DNA from: Mangrovibacillus cuniculi
Lineage (GTDB): Bacteria > Bacillota > Bacilli > Bacillales > R1DC41
Assembly (NCBI RefSeq): GCF_015482585.1
Contig: NZ_CP049742.1
Coordinates: forward strand, 1,911,277 to 1,975,276
DNA length: 64,000 nucleotides
Direction of reading: 5' to 3'
Shown here: positions 9,031 through 18,088 of the stretch, piece by piece
How the letters are laid out: the number at the start of each line of letters is the position of its first letter
How positions within the stretch are numbered: position 1 is the first letter of the stretch
Made by a program: the position numbers and the translations under genes
The notes under the pieces: generated by a model
The model's input: only the letters and a program-made list of their open reading frames with translations
Database searches by the model: none
Told to the model about the DNA's origin: nothing

Positions 9031-9663
9031 ATGGATCATGTTAAACGTTATAATGTAATCGAATTAAAGTCTTCTTTTGGCACAATTGTCGTGGAAGGTC
9101 CAATATCATCAAGAGAAATTGGGCGACTAAACTTTCATGACGGATTAGTTGCATTCCGTCCTGCTTCACAGCAGAAGGAAGCACTCATGGAAATTGCTGA
9201 TTTACCAGAAGGAAGAATCATTATTGCACGACTGCATGACACCATAATTGGATATGTTACGTACTTATACCCTGATCCATTAGAACGTTGGTCGGAAGGT
9301 AAAATGGCGAACTTAATTGAGTTAGGTGCTGTAGAAGTCGCTAGTGCCTATCGTGGTGCTTCAATAGGAAAGCATCTCCTACGTGTTTCCATGATGGATG
9401 ATGCAATGGAAGATTATATTATTATTACTACAGAGTACTATTGGCATTGGGACTTAAAAGGAACTGGCTTGAATGTATGGGAGTATCGAAAAATCATGGA
9501 GAAGATGATGAATGCAGGTGGATTAGAATATATGGCTACCGATGATCCCGAAATTAGTTCTCACCCAGCTAATTGTTTGATGGTTCGCAAGGGAAAGAGA
9601 ATTGAGCAAGAAGATATGGAAAAATTTGATCGAATACGATTTAAAAATCGATTTATGTATTAA
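9031..9663 (+). CDS. acuA: acetoin utilization protein AcuA, protein acetyltransferase
   Basis: GNAT-fold acetyltransferase that inactivates AcsA by acetylating its catalytic lysine. It has 210 residues from the ATG at 9031; a TTG directly before it is possible, but the ATG aligns with the B. subtilis start (MDHVKRYN against MEHHKTYH). Conserved blocks include YVTYLYPDPLERWSEG (about 70-85), the acetyl-CoA loop SAYRGASIGKHLL, TTEYYWHWDLKG and the C-terminal DDPEISSHPANCL. It is the first gene of acuA-acuC, with the next start 13 bp after its stop, and sits behind a cre-like operator. No acuB follows. Confidence 0.95.
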   Translation: MDHVKRYNVIELKSSFGTIVVEGPISSREIGRLNFHDGLVAFRPASQQKEALMEIADLPEGRIIIARLHDTIIGYVTYLYPDPLERWSEGKMANLIELGAVEVASAYRGASIGKHLLRVSMMDDAMEDYIIITTEYYWHWDLKGTGLNVWEYRKIMEKMMNAGGLEYMATDDPEISSHPANCLMVRKGKRIEQEDMEKFDRIRFKNRFMY

Positions 9664-9676
9664 GGGGGGAGAACTA

Positions 9677-10840
9677 ATGGATAAGACTGCTCTTGTATAT
9701 TCTGAAGATGCTCTAGGCTATCGATTTTCCCCCACTCATCCTTTTAATCAACTTAGATTAAAAGTTACATATGATCTGCTAGAAAAAATGAAAGCTTTTT
9801 CACCTGATCAAATTCATTTACCAAGACATGCTACGGAAGAAGAGTTAGAACTTGTACACCATCATTCTTTTATAGAAGCAGTGAAGAAAGCGGGAAAAAA
9901 TGAGCTATCGCAAGAGAAAGCAGAGTCATTTGGATTAGGTACAGAAGATACACCAATTTTTCCTCACATGCATGAAGCATCTTCTTTACTAGTTGGGGGC
10001 ACTTTGACAGCAACGGAACTAGTAATGAGTGGAAAAGTGAAGCATGCGTTCCACTTAGGTGGTGGACTGCATCATGGCTTTAAGGGTAGAGCTTCTGGTT
10101 TCTGTGTATATAATGATAGTTCTGTGGCCATTCGTTATATTCAGCAGAAGTATCAAGCGAAAGTCTTATATATTGATACAGATGCTCACCACGGGGATGG
10201 CGTTCAATTTACTTTTTATGACGACCCTTCTGTTTGCACATTTTCTATTCATGAAACAGGTCGCTATCTGTTTCCTGGTACAGGTAATGTGAATGAATGG
10301 GGTGTTGGAAAAGGGTACGGAACTTCTTTTAATATCCCATTAGATGCTTTTACAGAGGATGATTCGTGGCTAGAATGCTTTGAACAGAGTGTGAGAGATG
10401 TAGCTGAATTTTTTAAGCCTGACGTTATTCTGACACAAAACGGTGCTGATTCTCACTTTTGGGATCCATTGACTCATTTATGTGCTTCCATGAACATCTA
10501 TCATCGTATTCCAGCTATAGCGCATGAACTTGCTCACAAATACTGTGATGGAAAATGGATTGCCACTGGTGGAGGCGGATACGATATTTGGCGAGTTGTT
10601 CCTAGAGCTTGGGCTTTAATTTGGATGGAGATGAATGCTATATCTCCTGAAGAAAACCCAATTCCAAGTAGTTGGATCGATTCCTGGACTGAGGAAGCAA
10701 ATGTAAAACTACCGACTTCTTGGTGGGATGATCCCGCTATTATGAAGCCTGTACCCAGGAAGCTAGATATTGAACAAAAGAATCGAGAAATGACCAAAAG
10801 AGCATTGCAGCCAATTAAACCTAGATCTGAGGCTAGATAA
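9677..10840 (+). CDS. acuC: acetoin utilization protein AcuC, NAD-independent deacetylase
   Basis: Class I histone-deacetylase-like enzyme, 387 residues, expected to reactivate AcsA by removing the AcuA-added acetyl group. The zinc/charge-relay signatures are intact: HHGFKGRASGFCVYND, DTDAHHGDGVQ (metal Asp and His) and TGGGGYD near the C-terminus. The start is the ATG at 9677 with ribosome binding site GGGGGGAG; the frame is open further upstream into acuA, but those codons are not part of the family. The gene directly follows acuA; the usual intervening acuB (CBS-domain protein) is absent. Confidence 0.95.
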   Translation: MDKTALVYSEDALGYRFSPTHPFNQLRLKVTYDLLEKMKAFSPDQIHLPRHATEEELELVHHHSFIEAVKKAGKNELSQEKAESFGLGTEDTPIFPHMHEASSLLVGGTLTATELVMSGKVKHAFHLGGGLHHGFKGRASGFCVYNDSSVAIRYIQQKYQAKVLYIDTDAHHGDGVQFTFYDDPSVCTFSIHETGRYLFPGTGNVNEWGVGKGYGTSFNIPLDAFTEDDSWLECFEQSVRDVAEFFKPDVILTQNGADSHFWDPLTHLCASMNIYHRIPAIAHELAHKYCDGKWIATGGGGYDIWRVVPRAWALIWMEMNAISPEENPIPSSWIDSWTEEANVKLPTSWWDDPAIMKPVPRKLDIEQKNREMTKRALQPIKPRSEAR

Positions 10841-10852
10841 CCTGAAACGCTA

Positions 10853-10892
10853 AAAGCCATTTATGAAGTAACATCATTTCATAAATGGCTTT
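10853..10892. terminator. bidirectional terminator between acuC and motS
   Basis: A 15-bp stem, AAAGCCATTTATGAA with TTCATAAATGGCTTT, around a 10-nt loop. It ends three bases before the motS stop codon and can serve both convergent genes. Confidence 0.85.
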
Positions 10893-10894
10893 AT

Positions 10895-11638
10895 TTATTG
10901 CCCTGGTTCCGTTATGCTTTCATAACTTGGATCCGAAATAATTAATTCGACTCGGCGATTCTTTAACCAGTTTTCCTCTGTCGTATTCGGGACAATAGGA
11001 CGGGTATCACCATATCCTACTGCAATAAATCGTTCAGGCTCCAGACCATGTTGTTCTAGCAAGAAGCGAATTACACTACTCGAACGGGCACTTGATAACT
11101 CCCAGTTAGACGGATAACGCGAAGTAGATATTGGTCGATTATCGGTATGACCTTCCACTTTCACCATATTAGGAATAGATGTAAGCAACTCTCCAACCTT
11201 ATCCATAAAGGCATAAGCTTGTGGCAAAATCGTAGCTTCTCCACTAGCAAACAAGACCTGTTCTTGTAAAACAAGAACTACCCCACGCTCTGTTCTTGTG
11301 GCTACAGCAACATCGGACAACTCATTTACCTCTAGATAATTTTGAACTTCTTCCACAAGATTATCTAAGTCATCTTTTCCGTCTTGATTTTGGTCTGTAT
11401 TGGACTGGATATCCGGCTGGGTAGGAGGATTTTCTGTTTTTATGATAGATGGATAAAATTCTAAGATTTGGCGTTCGCGAAAGGAATCTGCCAATGCCTT
11501 AAACTTTACCATATCGATTTGGGACATCGAAAATAACAGGATAAAGAAAACAAGAATTAATGTAACAAGGTCAGAAAAAGTAACCATCCATAAAGGAGCA
11601 CTCTTTTTATTATCAGGTCTCGGCTTTCTATGCTTCAT
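10895..11638 (-). CDS. motS: flagellar stator protein MotS (MotB family, sodium type)
   Basis: 247 residues. A short cytoplasmic basic start precedes one membrane helix (about 15-40, WMVTFSDLVTLILVFFILLF) containing the ion-binding Asp of the MotB family. A linker follows, then an OmpA-like peptidoglycan-binding domain (EGHTDNRPI, NWELSSARSSSVIRFL, GYGDTRP). Together with MotP it forms the sodium-driven stator known from B. subtilis and alkaliphilic Bacillus. Placement after ccpA and motP matches the B. subtilis ccpA-motP-motS operon and distinguishes it from MotB. It overlaps the end of motP by 11 bp, suggesting translational coupling. Confidence 0.93.
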   Translation of the reverse strand: MKHRKPRPDNKKSAPLWMVTFSDLVTLILVFFILLFSMSQIDMVKFKALADSFRERQILEFYPSIIKTENPPTQPDIQSNTDQNQDGKDDLDNLVEEVQNYLEVNELSDVAVATRTERGVVLVLQEQVLFASGEATILPQAYAFMDKVGELLTSIPNMVKVEGHTDNRPISTSRYPSNWELSSARSSSVIRFLLEQHGLEPERFIAVGYGDTRPIVPNTTEENWLKNRRVELIISDPSYESITEPGQ

Positions 11639-12440
11639 TCGTCATCGACTCCGAATCCATCGCATCTACTCGCAATCTATCATTCTCTGACAAAAAGGCA
11701 CTTAATTTTTCTTCCAAGATCTTAGGGTTCTGACCTGATTGAACGCCAATTACTCCCTCAATGACAATTTGCTTATAAAAGACTTCTTCTTCCGTCTTTT
11801 GCGATAATTTAGCTGCCATCGGAATAAACACTAAATTTGCTAAAAGAGAACCATAAAAAGTAGTCAAAAGCGCAATGGCCATATTTGGTCCTAGAGTAGT
11901 AGGATCATCTAAGCTTTTTAACATGAGGATTAAACCGATTAATGTACCGATCATCCCCCATGCGGGTGCATACTCACCTGCTTTTTCAAGTAGGCTTCGC
12001 TTCTTTCTATGTCTCTCTTCTAAAGCAATAATCTCTGCATTTAAAATATCAACTATCATATCTGGTTCTATACCATCTACTGCCAGTAAGACTCCTTTTC
12101 TCATAAAAGGATCCTCTACTTGCTCTATATCTGCTTCTAATGCTAATAAACCTTCTCTTCTAGCTCGATCAGATAATTGAACAAATGTCTTAATGAGAGA
12201 AGCAATGTCTAGGTCCTTTGAGTGGAAAGCTTGTCTCATAGTTAATACCAATGACTTCAATTCTTTCAGAGGAAAACTTACTAACATTGCAGCAAACAAA
12301 CCACCGATTACAATGAGAATAGACGGAATATCCACAAAGGAGGCGAATCCTTCTGTTCCTCCTGAAGTGAATATTGCTAAAAATACTAAGCAAATTCCGA
12401 CCAACATACCAAAGGGGGTGAATCCATCAAACTTTTTCAT
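11628..12440 (-). CDS. motP: flagellar stator protein MotP (MotA family)
   Basis: 270 residues with four membrane segments (about 9-27, 33-53, 150-170, 182-205) and the large cytoplasmic loop between helices 2 and 3 typical of MotA. The conserved GEYAPAWGMIGTLIGLI block precedes helix 3. It pairs with MotS to form the ion-conducting stator. It lies 50 bp downstream of ccpA and overlaps motS by 11 bp, so all three are likely read as one transcript. The ribosome binding site is GGGAGAAAG. Confidence 0.94.
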   Translation of the reverse strand: MKKFDGFTPFGMLVGICLVFLAIFTSGGTEGFASFVDIPSILIVIGGLFAAMLVSFPLKELKSLVLTMRQAFHSKDLDIASLIKTFVQLSDRARREGLLALEADIEQVEDPFMRKGVLLAVDGIEPDMIVDILNAEIIALEERHRKKRSLLEKAGEYAPAWGMIGTLIGLILMLKSLDDPTTLGPNMAIALLTTFYGSLLANLVFIPMAAKLSQKTEEEVFYKQIVIEGVIGVQSGQNPKILEEKLSAFLSENDRLRVDAMDSESMTNEA

Positions 12441-12490
12441 TTACTTTCTCCCTGCACGAATCCGTCTTTCTCCTAATATCGACAGGTTTT

Positions 12491-13489
12491 TTATTTTGTT
12501 GAGTCACGTTCCTCAATTCGGTGTGGCAATATAACCGTTTGTTCTTCTACCGATTCTTTACTCATATACTTTGTTAACAAGCGCATTGCCACAGCTCCGA
12601 TGTCATATAAAGGTTGGACAACAGATGTAAGCTGAGGACGAACCATCATCGCAAGTTTTGTATTATCAGACGTAATTACTTCTAAATCAGTTGGAAGAAC
12701 TTTACCTGCGTCTTGTGCACCATGAACTACACCTAATGACATTTCATCATTTGATGAATAAACCGCTGTCACGTTAGTAGGAAGTTCACTTAAACGTTGC
12801 CATGCTTCTAACCCAGAGTCATACGTATAATCACCTTCAATGATATACTGATCATTCACTGTAATGCCCGCATTTTCTAACGCATCTTTATATCCGGCTA
12901 ACTTCAACTCACGATTAATTACATCATGGAAAGGTCCAGAAATGAATGCAATTTCTTTATGTCCTTTTTCAATAAACATAGTTACTGCGTCATAGGTAGC
13001 TTGACGATAGTCAATATTTACAGAAGGGATTTGTTGTTGTTCATCAACAGAACCTGCTAGAACGATTGGCACACTACTACGTTTGAATTCTTCTACATGC
13101 TCCTCTGTAATATTTCCACCCATGAACACAATTCCGTCTACTTGCTTTCCAAGCATTGTATTTAATAAATGCAACTCTTTTTCTTTATTTTGATCAGAGT
13201 TACTAAGAATAATGTTGTATTTATACATTGTCGCAATATCTTCAATACCACGTGCTAGTTCTGCGAAGAAAATGTTAGAAATGTCAGGGATAATTACACC
13301 AACTGTAGTTGTCTTTTTAGAAGCTAGTCCACGAGCTACAGCATTGGGACGGTACCCTAGTCTTTCAATCACTTCTAATACTTTCTTTCTAGTAGCTGGC
13401 TTAACGTTAGGGTTGCCATTTACTACTCTTGAAACAGTTGCCATAGAGACGTTTGCCTCTCTTGCTACGTCATAAATCGTAATATTCAT
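12491..13489 (-). CDS. ccpA: catabolite control protein A
   Basis: LacI/GalR-family master regulator of carbon catabolite control; it binds cre sites with HPr-Ser46-P as corepressor. It has 332 residues from the ATG at 13489 ([20 protein letters not shown], an intact helix-turn-helix with hinge helix ARGLASKKT). The periplasmic-binding-protein-like core keeps [20 protein letters not shown] and the near-invariant [20 protein letters not shown]. The AAAGGAG ribosome binding site is 11 bp from this ATG; a GTG 12 bp upstream overlaps the ribosome binding site and is unlikely. A candidate target (the cre at 8975) is within this window. Confidence 0.97.
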   Translation of the reverse strand: MNITIYDVAREANVSMATVSRVVNGNPNVKPATRKKVLEVIERLGYRPNAVARGLASKKTTTVGVIIPDISNIFFAELARGIEDIATMYKYNIILSNSDQNKEKELHLLNTMLGKQVDGIVFMGGNITEEHVEEFKRSSVPIVLAGSVDEQQQIPSVNIDYRQATYDAVTMFIEKGHKEIAFISGPFHDVINRELKLAGYKDALENAGITVNDQYIIEGDYTYDSGLEAWQRLSELPTNVTAVYSSNDEMSLGVVHGAQDAGKVLPTDLEVITSDNTKLAMMVRPQLTSVVQPLYDIGAVAMRLLTKYMSKESVEEQTVILPHRIEERDSTK

Positions 13490-13700
13490 GTATGTATGCA
13501 CTCCTTTGTCTTTTCAATCTTCTATATTTATCTAATTTTAGATGAATGTAATTATGAATACTGCCTTTTATCATACGATACGAGCGTTGATACTGCAATG
13601 AATTACATAAGAAATTACGGGGATTTTACAATTGTTTTTTATTATTATTCACAATGCTGTGTACTTTACTCTTTTTAGGTAAAAATACATTCAAATATCC

Positions 13701-13848
13701 AAGTGACTGCACAGGGATTTCCGCTGCAGGGGGACGCTTTCCACGGGGCGGGTTGCTGAGCCTCCTCGTCGCGATAGTACGCGCTCCTGTGGGGTCTCAG
13801 TAACCCACCTTTCCCGTAGGAGTCGCCCCCTTCCGCTACAATCCCAAA
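13701..13848. repeat. GC-rich hairpin repeat, copy 1 (short form, ~148 bp)
   Basis: Starts AAGTGACTGCACAGGGATTTCC and ends CGCTACAATCCCAAA. The two halves are imperfect reverse complements: GGGATTTCCGCT near the left end pairs with CCGCTACAATCCC at the right, and GGGTTGCTGAG pairs with CTCAGTAACCC in the middle, so the whole unit can fold as one long hairpin. It lies in the 530-bp gap between ccpA and aroA, beyond the aroA terminator. Its base composition is far more GC-rich than its surroundings. Confidence 0.9.
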
Positions 13849-13900
13849 TTTTAATTATGTAAAATCACTTTCTGCACTATGATGAATTCAAATATAACGT

Positions 13901-13952
13901 AAAAAAGTACCCTACAGAGAGCACTATTTAAGTGTCTACTCTATAGGGTACA
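13901..13952 (-). terminator. aroA terminator
   Basis: Minus-strand stem GTACCCTATAGAG pairing with CTCTGTAGGGTAC, followed by six T. It lies 66 bp past the aroA stop codon. Confidence 0.85.
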
Positions 13953-14017
13953 TCTTACTTTTGAATGAACTTTTTTAGTTTTGTTCCAAACCAACTTTTA
14001 TTAGCTTAAAAACCGTA

Positions 14018-15097
14018 TTAAAGTTGGTAAGCCTTAACCGTCTTCATGATTTGCTCGTAGAAGTCATCGAATTGATTGAAGTCCATTTGTTGAGCAGAAT
14101 CGGACAATGCTACTGCTGGGTCTGGATGCACTTCTGCCATCACTCCATCAGCTCCAATTGCTAAAGCTGCTTTTGCTGTTGGTAATAGTAAATCACGACG
14201 ACCAGTTGAATGTGTTACGTCTACAAATACTGGTAAGTGCGTTTCTTTCTTTAAGATTGGCACCGCAGAAATGTCTAATGTGTTACGTGTTGCTTTCTCG
14301 TACGTACGAATACCACGTTCACATAGGATAATTTGTCCATTTCCACGAGACATAATGTACTCCGCAGCATTGATGAATTCTTCAATTGTTGCAGCTAAAC
14401 CACGTTTTAAAAGAACCGGTTTATTTACAGAACCTGCAGCTTTCAACAATTCAAAGTTCTGCATGTTTCGTGCACCAATTTGAATAACATCTACATAATC
14501 AACTGCTGTTTCAATATCAGCAGGGTTAACAATTTCACTTACTACTCGAAGGTCGTACTCGTCCGCAACTTGCTTTAGAATCTTTAATCCATCTAATCCA
14601 AGACCTTGGAAATCGTAAGGTGATGTACGAGGTTTATATGCACCTCCTCGTAACATTGTTAATCCTTTCGCTTTAATTTCTTTTGCTACGGCAGCAACTT
14701 GATCGTAACTTTCTACTGCACAAGGACCGAAGATAAACGTTGGAGTACCGTTTCCAATTTGTTCACCATTCACATTTACAATTGTATCTGTAGGTTGTTT
14801 TTTACGTGAAACTAACAAAGCTTTCTGATGGTCATCAGATTGAAGCTCCACCCCAGCTTTAAAAATTTCTTTGAAAATATGGAGAATTGTAGAGTCCTCA
14901 AACGGACCATCATTTAATTGTTTAATTTTATCTAACATGCCTCGCTCACGAACTGGATCATATCGATTGCCACCATGTTTTTCTTTAATTTTACCTATTT
15001 CTTGAACAACCGTAGCACGCTTGTTAATTAACTCTAATAACTGTTGATTCATTTCATCTACTTGTGCACGTAATTGTTCTAATGTTTGCTGACTCAT
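14018..15097 (-). CDS. aroA: bifunctional chorismate mutase / DAHP synthase
   Basis: First step of the shikimate pathway (3-deoxy-7-phosphoheptulonate synthase) fused to an AroQ-type chorismate mutase that senses end products; 359 residues. Residues about 1-85 are the all-helical mutase ([20 protein letters not shown]). Residues about 115-355 are the KDPG-aldolase-like DAHP synthase, with [43 protein letters not shown] and [14 protein letters not shown]. The ATG at 15097 has AAGGGTGGAG upstream; the frame is open 14 codons further but without a ribosome binding site. B. subtilis calls this gene aroA; it is unrelated to the EPSP synthase of that name in enterics. Confidence 0.96.
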   Translation of the reverse strand: MSQQTLEQLRAQVDEMNQQLLELINKRATVVQEIGKIKEKHGGNRYDPVRERGMLDKIKQLNDGPFEDSTILHIFKEIFKAGVELQSDDHQKALLVSRKKQPTDTIVNVNGEQIGNGTPTFIFGPCAVESYDQVAAVAKEIKAKGLTMLRGGAYKPRTSPYDFQGLGLDGLKILKQVADEYDLRVVSEIVNPADIETAVDYVDVIQIGARNMQNFELLKAAGSVNKPVLLKRGLAATIEEFINAAEYIMSRGNGQIILCERGIRTYEKATRNTLDISAVPILKKETHLPVFVDVTHSTGRRDLLLPTAKAALAIGADGVMAEVHPDPAVALSDSAQQMDFNQFDDFYEQIMKTVKAYQL

Positions 15098-15324
15098 CTG
15101 TTTCTCCACCCTTCTCTGTGCTTCTATATTATCTTTCAAGAGAATCTAAATTATGGTACATTTTCTCTATAGATAAAAATGATAACGAAGCAACTTCTAA
15201 CTTATTAATTTATGTCATTATAAATCACGTTGGAGCAAATGTCACGTAAAAATACTTTTTTAATTAAACGCTTTTAAGCGATAAAGTAAACTGGGTGTTT
15301 TTTCTCAAAGAAAGGGTGTTATCT

Positions 15325-17487
15325 ATGCAAAATACAGAAACTATTTTTGCACTGGACATAGGTACGCGTTCTGTCGTTGGAGTTATTGTCAAAAAGATTG
15401 AAGGTCAATACCATGTGGAGAAAGTGATTGTAGAGGAACATAGTGAACGTTCGATGCTTGATGGACAGATTCACGATGTCATTGCTGTCTCAAATACTAT
15501 TACTTCCATAAAAGAGACACTAGAAGAAACATATGGAGAGTTATCAAAAGTTTGTGTAGCTGCAGCAGGAAGGTCATTAGTGACAATGAAGAAATCTTTT
15601 TCTAAAGAGATAAAAGGTAAGCCATTGCTAACGAACGAAGACGTCTTACATATGGAATTGTCCGCTGTTCAAGAAGCACAAAGTGACGTTGCAGATACAG
15701 ATAAAAAATCTAATCACGTAAATAACTATTATTGTGTTGGTTATTCTGTTTTAAAATATTATATTGATGGCCAAGAGATTGGTAATTTAGTAGACCAGCG
15801 TGGTGAATGGGCTACAGTAGAAGTCATTGCCACGTTCTTACCAAGAGTGGTTGTAGACTCTTTGTTATCCGCACTATCACGTGCCTCTTTACAACTTGAT
15901 GCACTGACTCTTGAACCAATTGCAGCGATAAATGCCTTGATCCCAACTTCCATGAGAAGATTAAACATAGCATTAGTAGATATTGGAGCTGGTACTTCTG
16001 ATATTGCCTTAACGAAAGAAGGCACCATTATAGCTTACGGAATGGTACCAACTGCTGGAGACGAAATTACCGAAGCTGTGAGTGATGCATTTTTATTAGA
16101 TTTTACGAAAGCAGAAAGTGTAAAACGCTCATTGAGATTACATGAAGAAGTGTTAGTAGAAGACGTTTTGGGCTTTGAAAATAGGATTCCTTCTATGGAA
16201 GTAATTCGGGAAATTAAGCCAGCTGTGGAACATTTAGCAGCAGAAATAGGGAAAGAAATTAAGTTCCTGAATGGCAACGAATCTCCTAAAGCTATAATGT
16301 TAGTTGGAGGAGGCAGTTTAACTCCTTGCTTATCTGATCAATTGGCAAGTTACCTTGAACTTCCAGTTAATCGAGTAGCTGTAAGGGGATCAGATGCCAT
16401 TCAACATGTAAGCTTTGCAGACGGGATTGTAAGTACTCCGGAATTAGTGACTCCTGTTGGTATTGCGCTTGCTGCGCAAACTACTCCCATTCACTATGTT
16501 ACAGTAACCGTAAACAATACAACCGTTCGTTTATTTGAGTTAAATGAGTTAAAGGTTTCCGATTGTTTATTGGCTTCTGGGGAACGTGTATCCAAGTTAC
16601 ATGGAAAACCTGGTTTAGCAACTTTCATTACCTTTAACGGACAACCGATTCAAATACCTGGTCAACATGGAAAACCACCTATCGTGCATGTGAATGGAGA
16701 ACTAGCTACTTTACAATCTATTGTCAAAGACCAAGATAAGCTAACAGTCGAAAAAGGAGTAGATGGTACATTTGCAGAGATATATGTAAAAGACTTCTTA
16801 GATGCTTCCTCTCATTTCACTGTATCTGTCAATAACGAACCAGTCGAGGTAATGCCTACTGTTTGGATTAATGAGCGTAAAGGGAGTATTCACGACCCGC
16901 TTCATGATGGAGATAACGTTCGAGTGACTTTTACGTCTACGATTGAACAATTAGTAAAAAGGTTCGCATCCACTTTTGATTTAGAACAAGGAATGAAGAA
17001 GTTTTTTGTTACAATAAACGGAAAGCAAACATCTATCCCTAAGTATGGTGTTCAAATTAAGAAAAACGGTGTCTCTGCTAATGTAAGTAGCCAATTACAA
17101 AAAGGGGATTCCATCGAAATTATTATTCCAAAGAAACCAACTGTCAGGGAAGTAATGAATTGTCTACAAACATCACTTGAACAGCGAATTACTGTTTTTA
17201 TTGATAATAAAGAGATAACAATTTCTCGAAATCTTTCTGTAATAAAAAAGAATAATAAAGATGTAACGATAGAAGAAACAGTAAGTAGTGGAGATTCTAT
17301 TACATTCACTTCCCAGAATCAAACCTCATTTATTTTTCAAGATGCTCTTCCTTTTCTGTCCGTTGAAAAACCAGGTGAAGGGTATACATTTACTCTAATG
17401 TACAATGGTAGTCCAGCTACATTTGATACTCCTATCTTCTCTGGCGATGAGTTGGCGATTGAATGGAAGAAAGTGATGAAAGTGTAG
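15325..17487 (+). CDS. FtsA-like actin-fold protein with C-terminal repeat domains
   Basis: 720 residues. Residues 1 to about 390 form an FtsA/PilM-type actin-like ATPase: ALDIGTRSVVGVIV (phosphate 1), ALVDIGAGTSDIAL (phosphate 2, near 215) and MLVGGGSLTP (adenosine loop, near 325). Beyond about 400 the protein lacks the FtsA membrane helix. It contains instead about five weakly repeated units with a hydrophobic strand, an NG or NN turn and an LxxGDxI-like end (DGDNVRV, QKGDSIEII, SSGDSITF, FSGDELAI). These resemble small beta-grasp folds. The ATG at 15325 has an AAAGGGTG ribosome binding site. It is divergent from aroA and is not the divisome ftsA, since no ftsZ is adjacent. Its role is unknown. 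Confidence 0.82.
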   Translation: MQNTETIFALDIGTRSVVGVIVKKIEGQYHVEKVIVEEHSERSMLDGQIHDVIAVSNTITSIKETLEETYGELSKVCVAAAGRSLVTMKKSFSKEIKGKPLLTNEDVLHMELSAVQEAQSDVADTDKKSNHVNNYYCVGYSVLKYYIDGQEIGNLVDQRGEWATVEVIATFLPRVVVDSLLSALSRASLQLDALTLEPIAAINALIPTSMRRLNIALVDIGAGTSDIALTKEGTIIAYGMVPTAGDEITEAVSDAFLLDFTKAESVKRSLRLHEEVLVEDVLGFENRIPSMEVIREIKPAVEHLAAEIGKEIKFLNGNESPKAIMLVGGGSLTPCLSDQLASYLELPVNRVAVRGSDAIQHVSFADGIVSTPELVTPVGIALAAQTTPIHYVTVTVNNTTVRLFELNELKVSDCLLASGERVSKLHGKPGLATFITFNGQPIQIPGQHGKPPIVHVNGELATLQSIVKDQDKLTVEKGVDGTFAEIYVKDFLDASSHFTVSVNNEPVEVMPTVWINERKGSIHDPLHDGDNVRVTFTSTIEQLVKRFASTFDLEQGMKKFFVTINGKQTSIPKYGVQIKKNGVSANVSSQLQKGDSIEIIIPKKPTVREVMNCLQTSLEQRITVFIDNKEITISRNLSVIKKNNKDVTIEETVSSGDSITFTSQNQTSFIFQDALPFLSVEKPGEGYTFTLMYNGSPATFDTPIFSGDELAIEWKKVMKV

Positions 17488-17547
17488 AGATGATTATCTC
17501 GGTTACTGAGAAAGAATTAATCCAGTCGAAATGACCTTGATCATGAT

Positions 17548-17647
17548 ACGTGTGCTCTTCATGGAGTTTTCTACTCTTAGAGCGCACGTTATTTTTTTAA
17601 CGTGTACTCTTCACCGACTCTTCTACTTCTTGAGCGCACGTTAATTT
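17548..17647. repeat. duplicated hairpin downstream of the FtsA-like gene
   Basis: Two direct copies, 52 bp apart, of a hairpin with arms ACGTGTGCTCT/AGAGCGCACGT (17548) and ACGTGTACTCT/TGAGCGCACGT (17600). The first is followed by seven T and can act as the terminator of the FtsA-like gene. The second is followed by AATTT only. Confidence 0.75.
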
Positions 17648-17657
17648 GGAGACTCCT

Positions 17658-17712
17658 CTAAATGCAAGTCACATTACGTGACTAACGAAGAATTCTTGCT
17701 GGTCACGTAACA
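17658..17712. repeat. terminator-linked palindrome, divergent copy
   Basis: Contains AAGTCACATTACGTGACTAACG and the end motif GGTCACGTAAC, directly abutting the A-run of the ytxJ terminator. Read on the minus strand, it begins right after the T-tract as GTTACGTGACC, like the copies at 3721, 27901 and 51016. Confidence 0.7.
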
Positions 17713-17753
17713 AAAAAAGCTTCTGAGAATTTAAGATTCTCAGAAGCTTTTTT
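17712..17753 (-). terminator. ytxGHJ operon terminator
   Basis: Near-perfect stem GCTTCTGAGAATCTTAAATTCTCAGAAGC on the minus strand, followed by seven T, placed 7 bp past the ytxJ stop. Confidence 0.9.
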
Positions 17754-17759
17754 GCTAAA

Positions 17760-18077
17760 CTATCGTACCCAACTCACTAACAAATTTTCTTTAATGGAGG
17801 TATGGCTAGTAGATTCTACTACTTTACCATCCTTAAAGTAAAACACCTGTGGCGATTCATGACGTATTCCTGTTACTTCTTCAATATAATTACTTAAGGG
17901 TCTAGATGTTTGAACAGTAATAAAGTAAGCCGGAGCATCTAGATTATTTTTTACAAAGAAACGGAATTCTTGAAATGCTCGTGCTGAAATTGGGCATGTA
18001 CTACTATGTTTAAAAAGAAATCCCGAATAAGAGTCTTTTACATTCTCCCACTCTTGGATTGTGTGTAATTCTTTCAT
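17760..18077 (-). CDS. ytxJ: bacillithiol-system redox protein YtxJ
   Basis: 105-residue thioredoxin-fold protein of the YtxJ (monothiol bacilliredoxin-like) family. The active site reads HSSTCPISARAF near residue 27: a single cysteine followed by Pro-Ile-Ser, the CPxS pattern of the family. It also keeps the cis-Pro region HESPQVFYFKDGK. It is thought to act with bacillithiol in thiol homeostasis. It is the last gene of ytxG-ytxH-ytxJ, 11 bp after ytxH, with ribosome binding site AAGGAG. Confidence 0.92.
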   Translation of the reverse strand: MKELHTIQEWENVKDSYSGFLFKHSSTCPISARAFQEFRFFVKNNLDAPAYFITVQTSRPLSNYIEEVTGIRHESPQVFYFKDGKVVESTSHTSIKENLLVSWVR

Positions 18078-18088
18078 GATGACACTCC

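Noticed and set aside
10534-10860. 108-codon minus-strand frame inside acuC
   Set aside because: Fully antisense to the conserved C-terminus of acuC, no ribosome binding site, no recognisable family.
11875-12534. Two plus-strand frames of about 100 codons over motP
   Set aside because: Antisense shadows of a strongly conserved gene; no start signals.
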